Shown piece after piece: positions 22,606-22,979 of a stretch of 22,979 bases of DNA; the stretch's first letter is position 1; each line of letters opens with the position of its first letter. Origin of the DNA: CAIOSQ01 sp044359885 (lineage in GTDB: Bacteria; Pseudomonadota; Alphaproteobacteria; CACIAM-22H2); contig JBIKLI010000025.1 of the NCBI GenBank assembly GCA_044359885.1, positions 1 to 22,979 on the forward strand, given 5' to 3'. Under the pieces are notes generated by a model that was given only the letters and a program-made list of their open reading frames with translations, was not told the origin of the DNA and did no database searches. A program made the position numbers and the translations under genes.

Positions 22606-22979
22606 TCAGCCCAGCATCGGAAGCCTGAGCCCGTGCTCGCGCGCGCAGGCGACGGCGATGTCGTAGCCGGCATCGGCGTGACGCATCACCCCGGTGCCGG
22701 GATCGTTGGTCAGCACCCGCTCGAGGCGGCGGTCGGCGGCCTCGCTGCCGTCGCAGACGATCACCATGCCGGCATGCTGCGAGAAGCCGATGCCGACGCC
22801 CCCGCCGTTGTGCAGGCTGACCCAGGTCGCGCCCGAAGCGGTGTTGAGCAGGGCGTTCAGCAGCGGCCAGTCGGCCACCGCGTCGGACCCGTCCAGCATC
22901 GCCTCGGTCTCGCGGTTGGGCGAGGCGACGGAACCGGAATCGAGATGGTCACGGCCGATCACGACCGGCGCCTTCAGCT
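22606..22979 (-). CDS. hutU: Urocanate hydratase, C-terminal part (cut by right edge)
   Basis: About 124 residues of the C-terminus are present, reading LKAPVVIGRDHLDSGSVASP at the edge. They continue through NRETEAMLDGSDAVADWPLL, NALLNTASGATWVSLHNGGG and VGIGFSQHAGMVIVCDG, ending NDPGTGVMRHADAGYDIAVA and LRLPMLG. These blocks are nearly invariant in urocanases, which use tightly bound NAD to hydrate urocanate to imidazolone propionate, the second step of histidine degradation. The full enzyme is about 555 residues, so roughly three quarters lies beyond the window. The visible part is intact, without frameshift. It runs into the small coupled gene 22302-22604; the other hut genes would be expected to the right. 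Confidence 0.95.
   Translation of the reverse strand, partial: LKAPVVIGRDHLDSGSVASPNRETEAMLDGSDAVADWPLLNALLNTASGATWVSLHNGGGVGIGFSQHAGMVIVCDGSEAADRRLERVLTNDPGTGVMRHADAGYDIAVACAREHGLRLPMLG

Noticed and set aside
20538..22628. A long plus-strand frame opposite the SDR and GntR genes
   Set aside because: It crosses several genes with well-defined motifs on the minus strand, and its product shows no family features.

Overview
The window is very GC-rich and tightly packed. Gene content and codon usage point to an alphaproteobacterium, perhaps of the Rhodospirillales; no rRNA or other marker gene is present, so this placement is an inference. The largest gap without a gene is about 270 bp (16767-17036). 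I see no tRNA, rRNA, insertion sequence or CRISPR array.

Region A (1-12646) is an exopolysaccharide export locus of the exosortase-A (XrtA/PEP-CTERM) type. A sugar transferase, cut by the left edge, points left. Facing right are an outer-membrane export lipoprotein, a chain-length determinant, a tyrosine autokinase, an outer-membrane beta-barrel protein, an ExeA-like ATPase and a FemAB/GNAT-type acyltransferase. A second acyltransferase of the same superfamily converges on the first, and their 3' ends overlap. Then come wecB (UDP-GlcNAc 2-epimerase), a small protein with a twin-arginine-like signal, and a translationally coupled trio: PqqD-like protein, HPr-kinase-related protein and nucleotidyltransferase (the 'HPr-rel-A' set). 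No exosortase, PEP-CTERM target or polymerase lies inside the window.

Region B (12615-22187, all minus strand) is a catabolic locus for an unidentified organic acid, probably a sugar acid or hydroxy acid. One unit encodes a TRAP transporter (binding protein, small and large membrane subunits) and an enolase-superfamily dehydratase/racemase. A second unit encodes an SDR dehydrogenase, a single-chain E1-alpha/E1-beta/lipoyl fusion of the 2-oxoacid or acetoin dehydrogenase class, and a D-2-hydroxyacid dehydrogenase. A GntR/HutC-type regulator is encoded just upstream of the second unit. Nearly identical palindromic sites precede both units (16834-16849 and 21367-21382), which suggests one regulon.

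Region C (22302-22979) holds the 3' end of hutU (urocanate hydratase, histidine degradation) and a coupled 100-residue conserved protein of unknown function.

The most notable items are the three-part E1 fusion with a C-terminal lipoyl domain, the shared operator, and the HPr-rel-A trio with a small exported candidate partner. The trio resembles lasso-peptide tailoring genes, but here it sits in a polysaccharide locus.
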